DNA from: Triticum aestivum
Lineage: Eukaryota; Streptophyta; Magnoliopsida; Poales; Poaceae
Assembly: GCF_018294505.1 (NCBI RefSeq)
Contig: NC_057796.1
Span: 274,247,079 to 274,311,078, forward strand
DNA: 64,000 bases
Direction of reading: 5' to 3'
The position numbers and the translations under genes were made by a program. The notes under the pieces are model-generated. The model worked only from the letters and a program-made list of their open reading frames with translations. It ran no database searches and was not told the DNA's origin. Shown here in pieces: positions 21,537-34,847 of this stretch. Numbering within the stretch: the first letter of the stretch is position 1; the number at the start of each line of letters is the position of its first letter.

Positions 21537-24500
21537 ATGATTCTTGTCATTGCAAATTTTCTCAATGCTGAACTACCCCTGTTATATATTAGCAGGATGG
21601 TTAGACCAGGTGGTCGTGGTCGTGGTGGCGATGCCCCACCACCACCTGAGTACATGGCTGGTATGATCCAACAGTTTGAACTGAACCGCCAATTCATGGA
21701 AAATATGATGGCTCAGTTTCCTCGCCCCAATATGAACCAACAGCCAGCTCAAGTGACTCTTCAAGATTTCATACGCCTCAACCCAACCATCTACCGCAGC
21801 TCAACTCAGCCTCTGGATGCTGATGACTGGCTCCGTGACATCACCTATGAGATGGAGTCTGCTGATGTAGCCCCTGCCAGCTATGTCAATTTTGCTTCCT
21901 TCTTCTTGAAGGGACCCGCAGCTCAATGGTGGGACAGCCACAGGCGTACTCTGCCAGCTGGAACAATCATCACCTGGCCAGACTTCCAAGCTGCTTTCCG
22001 TGCCCGCTTCATTCCTCAGGGAGTCATGGACCGGAAGAAGCGTGAGTTCCGCAACCTCACCCAAGGCAACAAAACTGTCGAAGCTTATCAGCGGGAGTTT
22101 CTGGACTTGTCCCGCTATGCTGAAGAAGACATTGCAACTGATGCACGCAGACAGGAGAAGTTCCGTGATGGCCTTCAAGCTGACATCAAGCTCGCACTTC
22201 TAGTGCATGACTTCGCCGATTTCGCCACCTTGGTGAATAAGGCCATCAATGTCGAGACTGGTCTGCAGGAATACCAGAGCTCTCAGAGGCGCAACCGTGA
22301 CACGGGCTCATCTTCGGGCTCGCCCTCACAGAAGCGTAAGATATGGATCCCGAACAGCATGTATCGTCCAAATGCACCTGCTCCCAGGAAATCTTATGCT
22401 GCACCGCGTCTGCCTCCTCCACCATCTAAGCAGTCAAAGCTACCAGCTCCCCCACCTGGGGCTCCTGTTCCCACTCCCGATAATGGTCTGTGCTTCAAGT
22501 GTGGTCAACCGGGTCACTTTGCCAGGAACTGCTATCAGAATCAGAATCAACTGGCCCTTCCAGCAGCTGGCCGTGGTAACAACCAGCCCCGCAACAACAA
22601 TGCTAAGTCTCATGGTCGTGCTCATGCCAACCACGTTGATCTCAGCGAAGCTCAAGACCAGCCTGCTACTGTGATGGGTACACTCCTCGTAAATTCAGTA
22701 CCAGCATCCGTTTTATTTGATACAGGAGCATCCCACTCATTCATTTCAGCAGAATTTGCATTCCTGCATGGCATTAATCACGAAGAGATAAACACTCCGC
22801 TAGTGGTACACACCCCTGCGGGCCAATGTCAAACCTCTATGGTTAGTCGCGATGTTACTGTTGAAATTGAAGGACTGGAATTTCTTGTCTCTCCCATCGT
22901 ACTGAAGTCCTGTAGCATTGATCTCATTCTGGGAATGAATTGGTTAAAAGCGCATACTGCTTCAATCGTTTGCACCACTAAGACCGTCCATCTGCTACAC
23001 CCTTCAGATGAGATAGTTACTTACCAAGCCCATCTGGTGCAAAATGCCGAGGCAAGGCTCTATGCATTGAATGCATTGAACGCTGCACCACTCGAGGGCA
23101 TTGAAAACATTCCCGTCGTGCGTGAATTCCTCGACGTCTTTCCTGAAGAACTTCCGGGGATTCCCCCTGCTAGAGCTGTCGAATTCATCATCGACTTGAA
23201 ACCAGGCACCACTCCTATAGCCAAGCGACCCTACAAAATGCCGCCGCATGAACTCCTTGAGCTTAAGGAGGAAATCGACAAGTCTCTTCGCAAAGGATTC
23301 ATTCGCCCAAGTTGCTCTCCTTGGGGAGCACCTTCTCTCTTTGTCAAGAAGAAGGATGGGACAAACCGGTTAGTTCAAGACTACCGTCCTATAAACCAAG
23401 CTACCATTCAGAATAAATACCCTCTTCCTCGGATCAATGATCTGTATGATCAACTGGCGGGTTCGTCAGTGTTCTCTAAGCTCGACTTGAGGTTGGGCTA
23501 CCACCAGATCCGTGTTCGCGAAGAGGATATCCCAAAGACCGCCTTCGTGACTCGCTATGGTTCATACGAGTACACCGTCATGTCTTTCGGTTTAACCAAT
23601 GCTCCAGCCACCTTCTCTCGTCTGATGAACTACATATTCATGGATTACCTCGACAAGTTCGTCGTGGTTTATCTGGATGATATCCTGATATTTTCCAAGA
23701 ACGAAGAAGAACATGCTGAACATCTTCGACTTGTGCTGGAAAAGCTACGAGAACATCAACTATATGCCAAGTTCTCTAAATGTGAATTCTGGCTACCGGA
23801 AGTAACCTATCTGGGGCATGTCATCTCTAAGGATGGTATTGCCGTCAACCCCGAGCGAGTTCAGGCTATTCTTGATTGGACTCCTCCCAAGAACGTTAAG
23901 CAAGTCAGAAGTTTTCTCGGTCTCGCCAGCTATTGCCGTCGATTCGTCGAGAACTTCTCTAAGATCGCCAGGCCTCTGACTAACCTGTTGCATAAGGGTG
24001 TCAAGTTCCAATGGACAGACAAATGTCAGGAAAGTTTCCAAGCACTCAAAGACAAGTTGACTTCTGCCCCAGTTCTAGCTCCACCTGATACTAAGAAGGA
24101 CTTCGTCATCTACTGCGACGCTTCCCGTCAAGGATTAGGCTGTGTCCTAATGCAAGACCGCAAAGTGATTGCTTATGCCTCTCGACAATTGCGCCCTCAC
24201 GAAGAGAACTACCCAGTTCACGACCTCGAACTTGCTGCTGTCATTCATGCGCTGAAGCAGTGGCGACATTACCTTCTCGGTAATCGTTGCGAGATCTTCA
24301 CTGACCACCAAAGTCTGAAGTATCTGTTTACTCAGCCAGATCTGAACCTCCGTCAGCAGAGATGGATGGAGCTCGTTGCAGACTTTGACTTGGGTATTTC
24401 CTATACGCCAGGCAAGGCTAATGTAATGGCTGATGCCTTGAGCCGCAAGTCTTACTGCAACCACCTCCAGGTTCATAAAGTTCAGCCCTCGCTTGTTGAA

Positions 24501-26075
24501 GAATTCAGGAAGCTGAACCTCCATATTGTTCCTCCGGGTGCACTCGCTCCCCCTCCTAAGGAGTTTCGCAAGATGAACCTCCACGTTGTTACCCAGGGTT
24601 CCCTCAATACCCTAGTTGCTAAACCAGATCTCCGGGACTCCATCAAAAGGCTACAGAGGTATGACTCTGAAGCCCACAAGATTAAGCGCTACCTCGCAGA
24701 AGGAAAGCCCTCATTCTTCACCATTTCTGAAGATGGCACCCTATACTTCAAGGGCCGCCTAGTGGTGCCATGTGCAGAGAAAAACCTGGATATGACACAG
24801 GAAGTTATGAAAGAAGCTCATGATACGCCTCTGTGTATCCATCCTGGTAGTACAAAGATGTACCAAGATATCCGTCAGAGATTCTGGTGGACTAATATGA
24901 AGCAAGACATTGCTCGTTATGTTGCTGAGTGTGACGTTTGCCGTCGTATCAAAGCAGAACATCAAAGGCCTGCTGGAACTCTGCAACCTATCTCTATTCC
25001 TGAATGGAAATGGGACCATGTTGAGATGGACTTCGTCACTGGATTTCCCAAATCGCAGAAAGGTAATGATGCTATTCTTGTCGTCATTGACCGGCTTTCC
25101 AAAGTTGCACATTTCCTGGCAGTCAAAGAAACGATCACTGCTAGCCAGTTGGCAACGCTCTATATGTCCAGGATTGTTTCACTCCACGGTATTCCATTGG
25201 TTATCAGTTCAGACCGTGGCAGCTTATTCACTTCAAGATTCTGGGCAAGTTTCCAAGAAGCAATGGGAACTCATCTGTCATTCAGTACTGCGTTTCATCC
25301 TCAATCGCAAGGACAAGTTGAACGCGTCAATCAAGTTCTCGAAGACATGCTTCGAGCTTGCGTTATTTCCTTCGGCAAGAAATGGGAGGAATCTCTCCCG
25401 TATGCTGAGTTCTCTTATAATAATAGCTATCAAGCTAGTCTGAAGATGGCCCCCTTCGAAGTGTTATATGGACGAAAGTGCCGAACCCCTCTGAACTGGT
25501 CAGAAACTGGGGAACGTCCACTCTTCGGTCCGGATATTATCCAAGATGCCGAAGAACAAGTCCGCATTATTCGCGAGAATCTCAAGACTGCTCAGTCACG
25601 TCAGAAGAGTCAGTATGACCGTCATCATAAAGACATGGTCTATCAACCTGGCGAAAAGGCTTATCTTCGAGTCACACCTATGAAGGGTGCTCACCGCTTC
25701 GGGATCAAGGGCAAACTAGCTCCTCGCTATATTGGCCCATTCACTATTCTCGAAAGGCGTGGAAAAGTGGCATACCAACTGGAGCTACCGCCGAACCTTT
25801 CTCAGGTTCACGATGTGTTCCATGTGTCACAGCTCCGCCGTTGCTTCAAGGATCCAATCCGAGCTGTGGATCATGAAGTGCTCGAATTACAGCAAGACCT
25901 CTCCTATAAGGAGCATCCGGTCCGCATTCTCGACCAAGCTGAACGCCGCACACGTCAGAAGGCGATCAAGTTTCTCAAAGTCCAGTGGTCGCACCATTCT
26001 GAAGATGAGGCCACTTGGGAACGAGAGGATCGTCTGCGCGAAGAATACCCCGCACTGTTTCCTTCTACCTCCTAA
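21537..26075 (+). CDS. Chromovirus gag-pol polyprotein, intact
   Basis: A single 1512-codon frame for virus-like particle formation, processing, reverse transcription and integration. The natural start may be M21 (21597-21599 region), right after an acceptor-like ttatatattagcag. Order by residue: Retrotrans_gag about 98-245; CCHC knuckle [14 protein letters not shown] 319-332; aspartic protease DTGASHS from 395; reverse transcriptase with YLDD 712-715; RNase H with D861, DHQS and D966; integrase zinc region about 1092-1136 and catalytic D1165, D1226, E1262 (DD35E spacing); GPY/F module; chromodomain-like C-terminus about 1457-1508. All catalytic residues are present and no stop interrupts it. 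A chromodomain usually steers integration to marked chromatin. Fused gag-pol without a frameshift signal is normal for chromoviruses. Confidence 0.96.
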   Translation: MILVIANFLNAELPLLYISRMVRPGGRGRGGDAPPPPEYMAGMIQQFELNRQFMENMMAQFPRPNMNQQPAQVTLQDFIRLNPTIYRSSTQPLDADDWLRDITYEMESADVAPASYVNFASFFLKGPAAQWWDSHRRTLPAGTIITWPDFQAAFRARFIPQGVMDRKKREFRNLTQGNKTVEAYQREFLDLSRYAEEDIATDARRQEKFRDGLQADIKLALLVHDFADFATLVNKAINVETGLQEYQSSQRRNRDTGSSSGSPSQKRKIWIPNSMYRPNAPAPRKSYAAPRLPPPPSKQSKLPAPPPGAPVPTPDNGLCFKCGQPGHFARNCYQNQNQLALPAAGRGNNQPRNNNAKSHGRAHANHVDLSEAQDQPATVMGTLLVNSVPASVLFDTGASHSFISAEFAFLHGINHEEINTPLVVHTPAGQCQTSMVSRDVTVEIEGLEFLVSPIVLKSCSIDLILGMNWLKAHTASIVCTTKTVHLLHPSDEIVTYQAHLVQNAEARLYALNALNAAPLEGIENIPVVREFLDVFPEELPGIPPARAVEFIIDLKPGTTPIAKRPYKMPPHELLELKEEIDKSLRKGFIRPSCSPWGAPSLFVKKKDGTNRLVQDYRPINQATIQNKYPLPRINDLYDQLAGSSVFSKLDLRLGYHQIRVREEDIPKTAFVTRYGSYEYTVMSFGLTNAPATFSRLMNYIFMDYLDKFVVVYLDDILIFSKNEEEHAEHLRLVLEKLREHQLYAKFSKCEFWLPEVTYLGHVISKDGIAVNPERVQAILDWTPPKNVKQVRSFLGLASYCRRFVENFSKIARPLTNLLHKGVKFQWTDKCQESFQALKDKLTSAPVLAPPDTKKDFVIYCDASRQGLGCVLMQDRKVIAYASRQLRPHEENYPVHDLELAAVIHALKQWRHYLLGNRCEIFTDHQSLKYLFTQPDLNLRQQRWMELVADFDLGISYTPGKANVMADALSRKSYCNHLQVHKVQPSLVEEFRKLNLHIVPPGALAPPPKEFRKMNLHVVTQGSLNTLVAKPDLRDSIKRLQRYDSEAHKIKRYLAEGKPSFFTISEDGTLYFKGRLVVPCAEKNLDMTQEVMKEAHDTPLCIHPGSTKMYQDIRQRFWWTNMKQDIARYVAECDVCRRIKAEHQRPAGTLQPISIPEWKWDHVEMDFVTGFPKSQKGNDAILVVIDRLSKVAHFLAVKETITASQLATLYMSRIVSLHGIPLVISSDRGSLFTSRFWASFQEAMGTHLSFSTAFHPQSQGQVERVNQVLEDMLRACVISFGKKWEESLPYAEFSYNNSYQASLKMAPFEVLYGRKCRTPLNWSETGERPLFGPDIIQDAEEQVRIIRENLKTAQSRQKSQYDRHHKDMVYQPGEKAYLRVTPMKGAHRFGIKGKLAPRYIGPFTILERRGKVAYQLELPPNLSQVHDVFHVSQLRRCFKDPIRAVDHEVLELQQDLSYKEHPVRILDQAERRTRQKAIKFLKVQWSHHSEDEATWEREDRLREEYPALFPSTS

Positions 26076-26096
26076 ATCTCGGGACGAGATTTCTTG

Positions 26097-26110
26097 TAGT
26101 GGAGGAGATT
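26097..26110 (+). other. Chromovirus polypurine tract
   Basis: The purine-rich string gtggaggagatt directly precedes the 3' LTR start TGTAACACCC, as needed for plus-strand priming. Confidence 0.8.
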
Positions 26111-29100
26111 TGTAACACCCTGAGAATCATGCTACAGTAACTCCCTGTGATTAAGCTAATCATGTTGCTAAACAGGGCTTGATCACATTTGAATCACCTC
26201 CTTTCAAACTCCTAGTTCAAACTTCAAATATAATTAAAGTGGAAAATAAAAGTTTTCAAAAATTCAAACAAAAATGTTCAGTGGGTGCCAAATATACACT
26301 GGTAATTATGGTGGAGAAACACATTTTTATAAAATGCCTAAATGCTTTTAAATGAAATAAAACAGAAAAGGAAATAAACAAATAAGAGAAAACAGAAAAC
26401 AAAACAGAAAAAGAAAAAAAGGAAAGGCCGCTCCCCCCCCCACTGGACCCGCGGCCCAAACCCCCCCCCCCCCGGCCCAAGCTGGGCCGCCACCCGCAGC
26501 CGCGCCCCGGCCCAGCCCACCTCCCCCCCCCGCGTCCCCTTCCTGTTCCCCCGACCGGGTCGGAACAGGGGGCGTCGCCGCCGAACCCCCTCGCCGGCGG
26601 TGAACCCCGCGAGAGGATAAGGGCGCCAGCGGCCCCCGCTCCCTCGGGCCTCTCTCCCACTCACCCCGCTCTCCCTCGGCCTCTGCGCCTTCTCCCCCCC
26701 GGATCCGCGCCGCTCCCCTCTTCCCCACGCCCGACGCGCTCGCCGCCGTTCCCGTCGTTCACGCGGCCACCGTGCCCCACTCGCCACCTCGCCGTGCCGT
26801 ACGACGTCGCCGCCCTCGACTACATCCCCTCCGCCTCTCCGCCGAAGCTCGGAGCCACTGCATCGGCCTCCCCGAGCTCGCCTTCATCTTCGGACGCCGG
26901 CGACCCCCTTCTTCCCCGGCGACGACCTGCTGCTCCTAAGCACCCACGGGCCTTTCTTGCGCCGCGCGGTGAGCTCCTCTACCTCCTACCCCTCTCCGCT
27001 AGCTCGCTCGCGCTCCGTAGCTGCTTCCCCGCGCGCGCCCGAACGCCACGCCGCGGAGCTCGCCGCCGGCGTGTCTCCGGTGACCAAATGGTCACGGGCG
27101 TTGGCCCGCTAGTCCGACCGCACCGTGCCGCACCCACCTAGCTAGCTAGTTCGGCCGTTCGCGCGCTCTAGCGTAGCTTCCGTCGGGCACCCGTAGCACC
27201 TCGCCGCCGGCGAGCTTGTAGCGGTCGTCCCCGGCCGTTCCAGCCCCTCCGACCACCGCCGTTGGACGCGCGACGTCGAGCCGCGTCGAACGCGCCCAGC
27301 CACGCCCCCGGAGACCCCCTGTACGTGAAACCCGCGCCCCTCCCGAGCCGCGCCGCCGTGCGTTTGGTCGCCGGCGATACTCCGGCGCCGGCCGCCGACG
27401 TGGCACACCTGGGGCCACCCCTGGGTCACTGCCAGTGGCCCCCACGGGCCCAGTTGACTGGGTTGACCCAGTCAACTGCTGACTGGGCAGGCCCAGTCAC
27501 TGACATGCGGGCCCCGCCGCAAAAATTAAAAAGAAAGAAAGAAATGTTTTATAAATAAAAATAATTAGTTTAATTAATCTCTCACTGACAGGTGGGCCCA
27601 GTAGTTAATTAACTAAAAACTAATTAGTTTAATCCTCTGTTAACCCACTGTCTATGACAGGTGGGTCCCCCTTGTCAGTTTGACCAGTCAACCCGGACTG
27701 TTGACCGCTGACGTCACTCATACGTCATGCTGACGTCATATCCCTTTTTCTGTTAATTAAATAATTCCAGAAATTCAAATAAACTTTGAAAATTCATATC
27801 TTTTAAACCGTAACTCGGATGAAAATGTTTTCTATATGAAAGTTGCTCAGAACGACGAGACGAATCCGAATACGCAGTCCGTTCGTCCACCACACCTCCC
27901 TAACCTATCGAACTAGCAACTTTCCCCCTCCGGTCCGTCTGTCCGAAAACGCGAAACATCGGGAATACCTCCCGGATGTTCCCCCCCTTCACCGGTACCA
28001 CCTACTGTCGCGTTAGGACACCCCTAGCACCGCTCATTGTCATGTCACGCATCGTCATGCTTATGTTTGCATTGTATTTACTGTTTCTTCCCCCTCTTCT
28101 CTCCGGTAGACTACGAGACCGACACTGCTGCTGCCCAGTTCGACTACGGAGTCGACGACCCCTCCTACTTGCCAGAGCAACCAGGCAAGCCCCCCCCTTG
28201 ATCACCAGATATCGCCTACTCTACTCTCTACTGCTTGCATTAGAGTAGTGTAGCATGTTACTGCTTTCGATATCCTATTCTGATGCATAGCCTATCCTTG
28301 CTACTACTGTTGATACCTTTACCTGCAATCCTACATGCTTAGTATAGGATGCTAGATTTCCATCAGTGGCCCTACATTCTTGTCCGTCTGCTGTGCTATA
28401 CTATCGGGCCGTGATCACCTGGGCGGTGATCACGGGCATATACTTATATACTATATACATGACACATGTGATGACTAAAGTCGGGTCGGCTCGTAGGAGT
28501 ACCCGCAAGTGGATCTTTGTGGCGGAGCGACAGGGCAGGTTGAGACCGCCTAGGTAAGAGGTGGGCCTGGCCCTGGTCGGCGTTCGCGGATACTTAACAC
28601 GCTTAACGAGATCTTGGTATTTGATCTGAGTCTGGCCATTTGGTCTATACGCACTAACCATCTACGTGGGAGTAGTTATGGGTATCCCGACGTCGTGGTA
28701 TCAGCCGAAGCTCTTTTGACGTCAGCGACTGAGTGGCGCGCGCCGTGTTGGACCGCTTTGACGTAACCGCCGTGATCGTGTGGGTTGCTAGGTCTGCTCG
28801 CGGCCGCGTTCGCAACGTGCAGGTGTGCATAGGGCGATGGGCCCAGACCCCTGCGCGCATAGGTTTAGACCGGCGTGCTGACCTCTCTGTTGAGCCTAGG
28901 TGGGGCTGCGACGTGTTGATCTTACGAGGCCGGGCATGACCCAGAAAAGTGTGTCCGGCCAATTGGGATCGAGCGTGTTGGGTTATGTGGTGCACCCCTG
29001 CAGGGAAGTTTATCTATTCGAATAGCCGTGTCCCTCGGTAAAAGGACGACCCGGAGTTGTACCTTGAGCTTATGACAACTAGAACTGGATACTGAATAAA

Positions 29101-29839
29101 ATACACCCTTCCAAGTGCCAGATACAACCCGGTGATCGCTCTCTAACAGGGCGACGAGGAGGGGATTGCCGGGTAGGATTATGCTATGCGATGCTACTTG
29201 GAGGACTTCAATCTACTCTCTTCTACATGCTGCAAGATGGAGATGTCCAGAAGCGTAGTCTTCGACAGGACTAGCTATCCCCCTCTTATTCCGGCATTCT
29301 GCAGTTCAGTCCACTGATATGCCTCTTTACACATATACCCATGCATATGTAGTGTAGCTCCTTGCTTGCGAGTACTTTGGATGAGTACTCACGGTTGCTT
29401 TTCTCCCTCTTTTCCCCTTTCTATATCGGATTGTCGCAATCAGATGTTGGAGTTCAGGAGCCAGACGCCACCGTCGACGACGACACCTACGACACTGGAG
29501 GTGCCTACTATTACGTGCAGGCCGCTGACGACGACCAGGAGTAGTTAGGAGGTCCCAGGCAGGAGGCCTTGCCTTTTCGATCGTTGCTACTTTTGTGCTA
29601 GCCTTCTTAAGGCAAAACTTGTTTAACTTATGTCTATACTCAGATATTGTTGCTTCCGCTGACTCGTCTATGATCGAGCACGTGTATTCGAGCCCTCGAG
29701 GCCCCTGGCTTGTATTATGATGCTTGTATGACTTATTTATGTTGTAGAGTTGTGTTGTGATATCTCCCCGTGAGTCCCTGATCGTGATCGTACACATTTG
29801 CGTGCATGATTAGTGTACGGTCAAATCGGGGGTGTCACA
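26111..29839 (+). mobile_element. Chromovirus 3' LTR (3729 bp)
   Basis: Matches the 5' LTR along its whole length. Differences concentrate in the first 350 bp and in C and A homopolymers; the remaining 3.3 kb carries roughly a dozen substitutions by eye. Confidence 0.93.
28110..29544 (+). CDS. LTR-embedded two-exon acidic mini-ORF (3' LTR copy)
   Basis: Same arrangement as 18537-19972: exon-like segments 28110-28184 and 29444-29544 with the same acceptors and the same GC-type donor. The only coding difference from the 5' copy is TAC to TAT in one Tyr codon of the second segment, a silent change. One silent change is compatible with constraint but proves nothing. Confidence 0.33.
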
Positions 29840-29844
29840 CTTAT
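29840..29844. repeat. Target-site duplication CTTAT (right)
   Basis: Exact copy of 16522-16526, directly after the chromovirus 3' LTR. Confidence 0.95.
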
Positions 29845-29948
29845 TTATGCAAAGAAGAGCAAAAGATTTCGTAAAAGTTTTTCTTTTTCACTTTCAGTTT
29901 ATCAACTGAATTGCTTGAGGACAAGCAAAGGTTTAAGCTTGGGGGACC
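29845..29948 (+). mobile_element. Athila element B, 3' internal region, part 2, with polypurine tract
   Basis: Continues 16526 after the chromovirus. It holds the typical Athila-lineage end 'gaggacaagcaaaggtttaa' and the polypurine tract gcttgggggacc, immediately before the LTR. Confidence 0.82.
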
Positions 29949-31359
29949 TGATACGTCTCCAACGTATCTACTTTTCCTAGTGCTTTTCCTCTTGTTTTGG
30001 ACTCTAATTTGCATGATTTGAATTAAACTGGCCCCGAACTGACGCTGTTTTCAGGAGAACTACCATGGTGTTGTTTTTGTGCAGAAATAAAAGTTCTCGG
30101 AATGGAACGAAACTTTGCGAGGAATTTTTATGCAATATATCAGAATTTTTGGATCCAAGAACCACCGGAGGGGGGCACCTGGGTGGGCACAACCCACCAG
30201 GGCGCCCCCCCCCTCCAGGCGCGCCCAGGTGGGTTGTCCCCACCTGGTGGCCCCGCAGACCCTGGAACCGACGCTATAAAATCACATATTTCCAAAAAAT
30301 CAGGGAGAAAGAATTATCATGTTTCACGAGACAGAGCCGCCGTCACCTTCTGTTCTTCATCGGGAGGCCAGATCTGGAGTCCGTTTTGGGGCTCCGGAGA
30401 GGGGGATCTTCGATCTTCGTCATCACCAACCCTTCTCCATCGCCAATTCCATGATGCTCCCCACCAGAAGTGAGTAATTCCTTCGTAGGCTCGCAGGTCG
30501 ATGAGGAGTTGGATGAGATTCATCATGTAATCTAGTTAGTTTTGTTAGGGCCTGATCCCTAGTATCCACTATGTTCTGAGATTGATGTTGCTATGACACT
30601 GATATGCTTAATGCTTGTCACTTTGGGCCCGGGTGCCATGAATTCAGATCTGAACCGTTTATTTTATCACAATTATATCCATGTTCTAGATCCGATCTTG
30701 CAAGTTATAGTCACCTAATACGTGTTATGATCCGGCAACCCCGGAGTGACAATAGTCGGGACCACTCCCGATGATGATGGTAGTTTGAGGAGTTCATGTA
30801 TTCACCGTGTGTTAATGCTTTGTTCCGATTCTCTATTAAAAGGAGGCCTTAATATCCCTTAGTTTTCAATAGGACCCCGCTGCCACGGGAGGGTAGGACA
30901 AAAGATGTCATGCAAGTTCTTTCCATAAGCTCGTATGACTATTTACGGAATACATGCCTACATTATATGTATGAACTGGAGCTAGTGCCATATCGCCCAT
31001 GGTTATGACTGTCACATGATGAATATCATCCAACAAATTACCGATCCAATGCCTACGAATTTATCTTATATTGTTCTTGCTAAGTTACTACTGCTATCGT
31101 TACTATTGCACTTGCTACAAAATTACTGCTATCACTATTACCGTTACCACTTATGTTGTTACTATTACCAAAACTATCATATTACTTTGCTACTGATCAC
31201 TTTGCTGCAGATAATTAATATCTAGCTGTGGTTGAATTGACAACTGAGCTGCTAATACTTGCAAATATTCTTTGGTTCCCCTTGTGTCGAATCTATAAAT
31301 TTGGGTCGAATACTCTACCCTCGAAAACTGTTGCAATCCCATATACTTGTGGGTTATCA
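29949..31359 (+). mobile_element. Athila element B 3' LTR
   Basis: A 1411-bp plus-strand LTR, TGATACGTCTCCAACGTATC to GTGGGTTATCA, homologous to the LTR at 8050-9452 in reverse. The right flank AGACC (31360-31364) is the presumed target duplication. The sequence after it is Angela gag, so this element was inserted into Angela element 2. Confidence 0.88.
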
Positions 31360-34300
31360 AGACCTCTGATAAGTACTTTGCCTACAAGATGGAGGAGAAT
31401 AGCTCAGGCAGTGAGCATCTACTCAGAATGTCTGGGTACTACAATTGCTTGAATCAAGTGGGAGTTAATCTTCCAGATAAGATAGTGATTGACAGAGTTC
31501 TCTAGTCACTATCACCAAGTTACTAGAACTTTGTGATGAACTATAATATGCAAGGGATGACAAAAACGATTCCCAAGCTCTATGCGATGCTGAAATCGGC
31601 GAAGGTAGAAATCAAGAAATAGCATCAAGTGTTGATGGTTAACAAGACCACTAGTTTCAAGAAAAAGGGCAAGGGGAAGAAAGGGAACTTCAAGAAGAAT
31701 GGCAAGCAAGTTACCACTCCCGTGAAGAAGCCCAAAGCTAGACCTAAGCCTGAAACTGAGTGCTTGTACTGCAAAGGGAATAGTCACTGGAAGCGGAACT
31801 ACCCAAAATAATTGGCGGATAAGAAGGATGGCAAAGTGAACAAAGGTATATTTGATATACATGTTCCTGATGTGTACTTTACTAGTGTTCATAGTAACAC
31901 CAAGGTATTTGATACCGGTTCAGTTGCTAAAATTAGTAACTCGAAACGGGAATTGCAGAATGAACAAAGACTTGTTAAGGACGAGGTGAAGATGTGTGTT
32001 GGAGGTAATTCCAAGGTTGATACGATCACCATCGCACACTCTCTCTACCTTCGGGATTAGTATTGGACCTAAATAAATGTTATTTGGTGTTTGCGTTGAG
32101 CATGAATATGATTGGATCATGTTTATTGCGATACGGTTATTCATTTAAGTCAGAGAACAATTGTTGTTCCGTTTACATGAATAAAACCTTCTATGGTCAT
32201 ACACCCAATGTAAATGGTTTATTGAATCTTGATCGTAGTGATACACATATTCGTAATATTGATGCCAAAAGATGCAAAGTTGATAATGATAGTGCAAAAT
32301 ATTTGTGGCACTGCCGTTTAGGTCATATGGGTGTAAAACGCATGAAGAAAATCCATGCAGATGGCCTTTTGGAATCACTTGATTATGAAACACTTGATAC
32401 TTGCGAACCATGCCTCATGGGCAAGATGACTAAAACTTTGTTCTCTGGAACAATGGAGCGAGCTAATGACTTATTGGAAATAATACATACTGATGTATGC
32501 GGTCCGATGAGTGTTGAGGCTCGCGGCGGGTATCGTTATTTTCTGACCTTCACAAATGATTTAAGCATATATGGGTGTATCTACTTAATTAATGAAACAC
32601 AAGTCTCAAACATTTGAAAAGTCCAAAGAATTTCAGAGTGAAGTGGAGAGTCATCGTAAACAAGACAATAAAGTTTCTACAATCTGATCGTAGAGGCAAA
32701 TATTTGAGTTAAGAGTTTGGCCTTCATTTAAAACAATGTGGAATAGTTTCACAACTCATGCCACCTGGAACACCACAGCGTAATGGTGTGTCCGAACATC
32801 GTAACCGTACTTTATTAGATATGGTGCGATCTATGATGTCTCTTACCAATTTACCGCTATCATTTTGGGGTTATGCATTAGAGACACCTACATTCAGGTT
32901 AAATAGGGCATCGTCTAAATCTGTTGAGACGACACCATATGAACTATGGTTTGGCTAGAAACCTAAGTTGTCGTTTCTTAAAGTTTAGGGATGCGACGCT
33001 TATGTCAAAAGGCTTCAGCCTGATAAGCTCGAACCTAAATCGGAGAAGTGTGTCTTCATAGGATACCCTAAGGAAACAATTGGGTACACCTTCTACCACA
33101 GATGCAAAGGCAATATCTTTGTTGCTGAGAATGGGTCTCTCTTGAAAGAAGTGAGTGGGAAGAAAGTAGAACTTGATGAGGTAATTGTACCTTCTCTCGA
33201 ATTGGAAAGTAGCTCATCATAGAAAATAGTTCCTGTGATGCCTACACCAACTAGAGAAAGCTAATGATAATGATCATGAGACTTCAGATCAAGTTACTAC
33301 CGAACCTCGTAGGTCAACCAGAGCACGTTCCGCACCAGAGTGCTACGGTAATCCGGTTCTGGAGGTCATGTTACTAGACCATAACGAACCTACGAACTAT
33401 GAAGAAGCGATGATGAGCCCAGATTTCGATAAATGGCTTGAGGCCATGAAATCTGAGATAGGATCCATGTATGAGAACAAAGTGTGGACTTTGGTGGACT
33501 TGCCCAATGATCGGCAAGCCATTGATAATAAATGGATCTTCAAGAGGAAGAGGACACTGATGGTAGTGTTACTATCTACAAAGCTCGACTTGTCGCAAAA
33601 GGTTTTTGACAAGTTCAAGGTTTTTACTACAACGAGATTTTCTCACTCGTAGCGATGCTTAAGTCTGTCTGAATCATGTTAGCAATTGCCGCATTTTGTG
33701 AAATCTGACAAATGGATGTCAAAACTGCATTCCTTAATGGATTTCTTAAAGAAGAGTTGTATATGATGCAACCAAAAGGTTTTGTCAATCCTAAAGTTGC
33801 TAACAAAGTGTGCAAACTCCAGCGATCCATCTATGGACTGGTGCAAGCATCTCGGAGTTGGAATACACACTTTGATAAGGTGATCAAAGCATATGGTTTT
33901 ATACAGTCTTATGGTGAAGCCTGTATTTACAAGAAAGTGAGTGGGAGCTCTATAGCATTTCTGATATTATATGTGGATGACATATTGCTGATTGGAAATG
34001 ATATAGAATTTCTGGATAGCATAAAAGGATACTTGAAGAAGAATTTTTCAATGAAAGACCTCGGTGAAGCTGCTTATATATTAGGCATCAAGATCCATAA
34101 CGATAGATCAAGATGCTTGATAAGATTTTTCAATGAGTACATACCTTGACAAGATTTTGAAAAGGAGTTTAAAATGGATCAGTCAAAGAAAGAGTTCTTG
34201 CCTGTATTGTAAGTTGTGAAGTTGAGTAAGACTCAAAGCCCGACCACGGCATAAGATAAAGAGAGAATGAAAGTCATTCCCTATGCCTCAGCCATAGGTT

Positions 34301-34650
34301 CTATAAAGTATGCCATGTTGTGTACCAGACCTATTGTGTACTTTGCCGTAAGTTTGGCAAGGGGGTACAATAGTGATCCAGGAGTAGATCACTGGACATC
34401 GGTCAAAATTATCCTTAGAGGACTAAGGAAATATTTCTCGGTTATGGAGGTGATAAACAGTTTGTCGTAAAGAATTACGTCGATGCAAGCTTTGACACTG
34501 ATCTGGATGACTCTGAGTCTCGATCTGGATACATATTGAAAGTGGGAGCAATTAGCTAGAGTAACTCCATGCAGAGCATTGTAGACTTATATAGAAATTT
34601 GCAAAATACATATGGATCTGAATGTAGCAGACCCGTTGACTAAACTTCTC
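31360..34650 (+). pseudogene. Angela element 2 gag-pol, decayed and 5' truncated
   Basis: A Copia-order polyprotein interrupted on the left by Athila element B. Recognisable parts: gag C-terminus from 31370; zinc knuckle near 31765-31810, where the last Cys is replaced (CLYCKGNSHWKRNYPK); protease FDTGS near 31910; integrase zinc region LWHCRLGHMG (32310) and core through TPQRNGVSEH (32770); reverse transcriptase 33370-34149 with YVDDILLIGND near 33975. A shortened RNase H end follows, with a large deletion around 34470-34620 relative to the Angela copy at 37941-38390. At least ten stops or shifts are visible. Non-functional. Confidence 0.85.
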
Positions 34651-34741
34651 TCACAAGAAAAACATGATCACACCTTATTACTCTTTGCGTGTTAATCACA
34701 TAACGATGTGAAATAGATTATTGACTCTACCAAACTCTTTG

Positions 34742-34831
34742 GGTGTTGGTCGCATGGCGATGCGAACTATAGGTGTTAATCACATGGCGATGTGAACTAT
34801 AGGTGTTATTCACATGGCGATGTGAACTAGA
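34742..34831 (+). repeat. Three tandem 30-bp units before the Angela 2 polypurine tract
   Basis: Units at 34742-34771, 34772-34801 and 34802-34831 of the form ggtgttaatcacatggcgat plus gtgaactata. Each holds a small palindrome CACAT-ggcg-ATGTG. A degenerate fourth unit lies at 34690-34717. The Angela 3 copy at the same place has no such array. Confidence 0.85.
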
Positions 34832-34847
34832 TTATCGACTCTAGTGC

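Larger units (their letters stand above)
16527..29839 (+). mobile_element. Complete chromovirus-type Gypsy retrotransposon (Tekay/Del-like), 13.3 kb
   Basis: A full element on the plus strand: 5' LTR 16527-20266, primer-binding site 20270-20282, an extra ORF 20601-21359, gag-pol 21537 (or 21598)-26075, polypurine tract near 26097-26110, and 3' LTR 26111-29839. Exact CTTAT duplications lie on both sides. The pol order (RT, RNase H, integrase, chromodomain) makes it a chromovirus. LTRs of 3.7 kb and the chromodomain type suggest the Tekay/Del clade. By eye the LTRs differ at only a few dozen places, so insertion is recent. It is the only element here with undisturbed coding capacity and could be autonomous. 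Confidence 0.93.
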
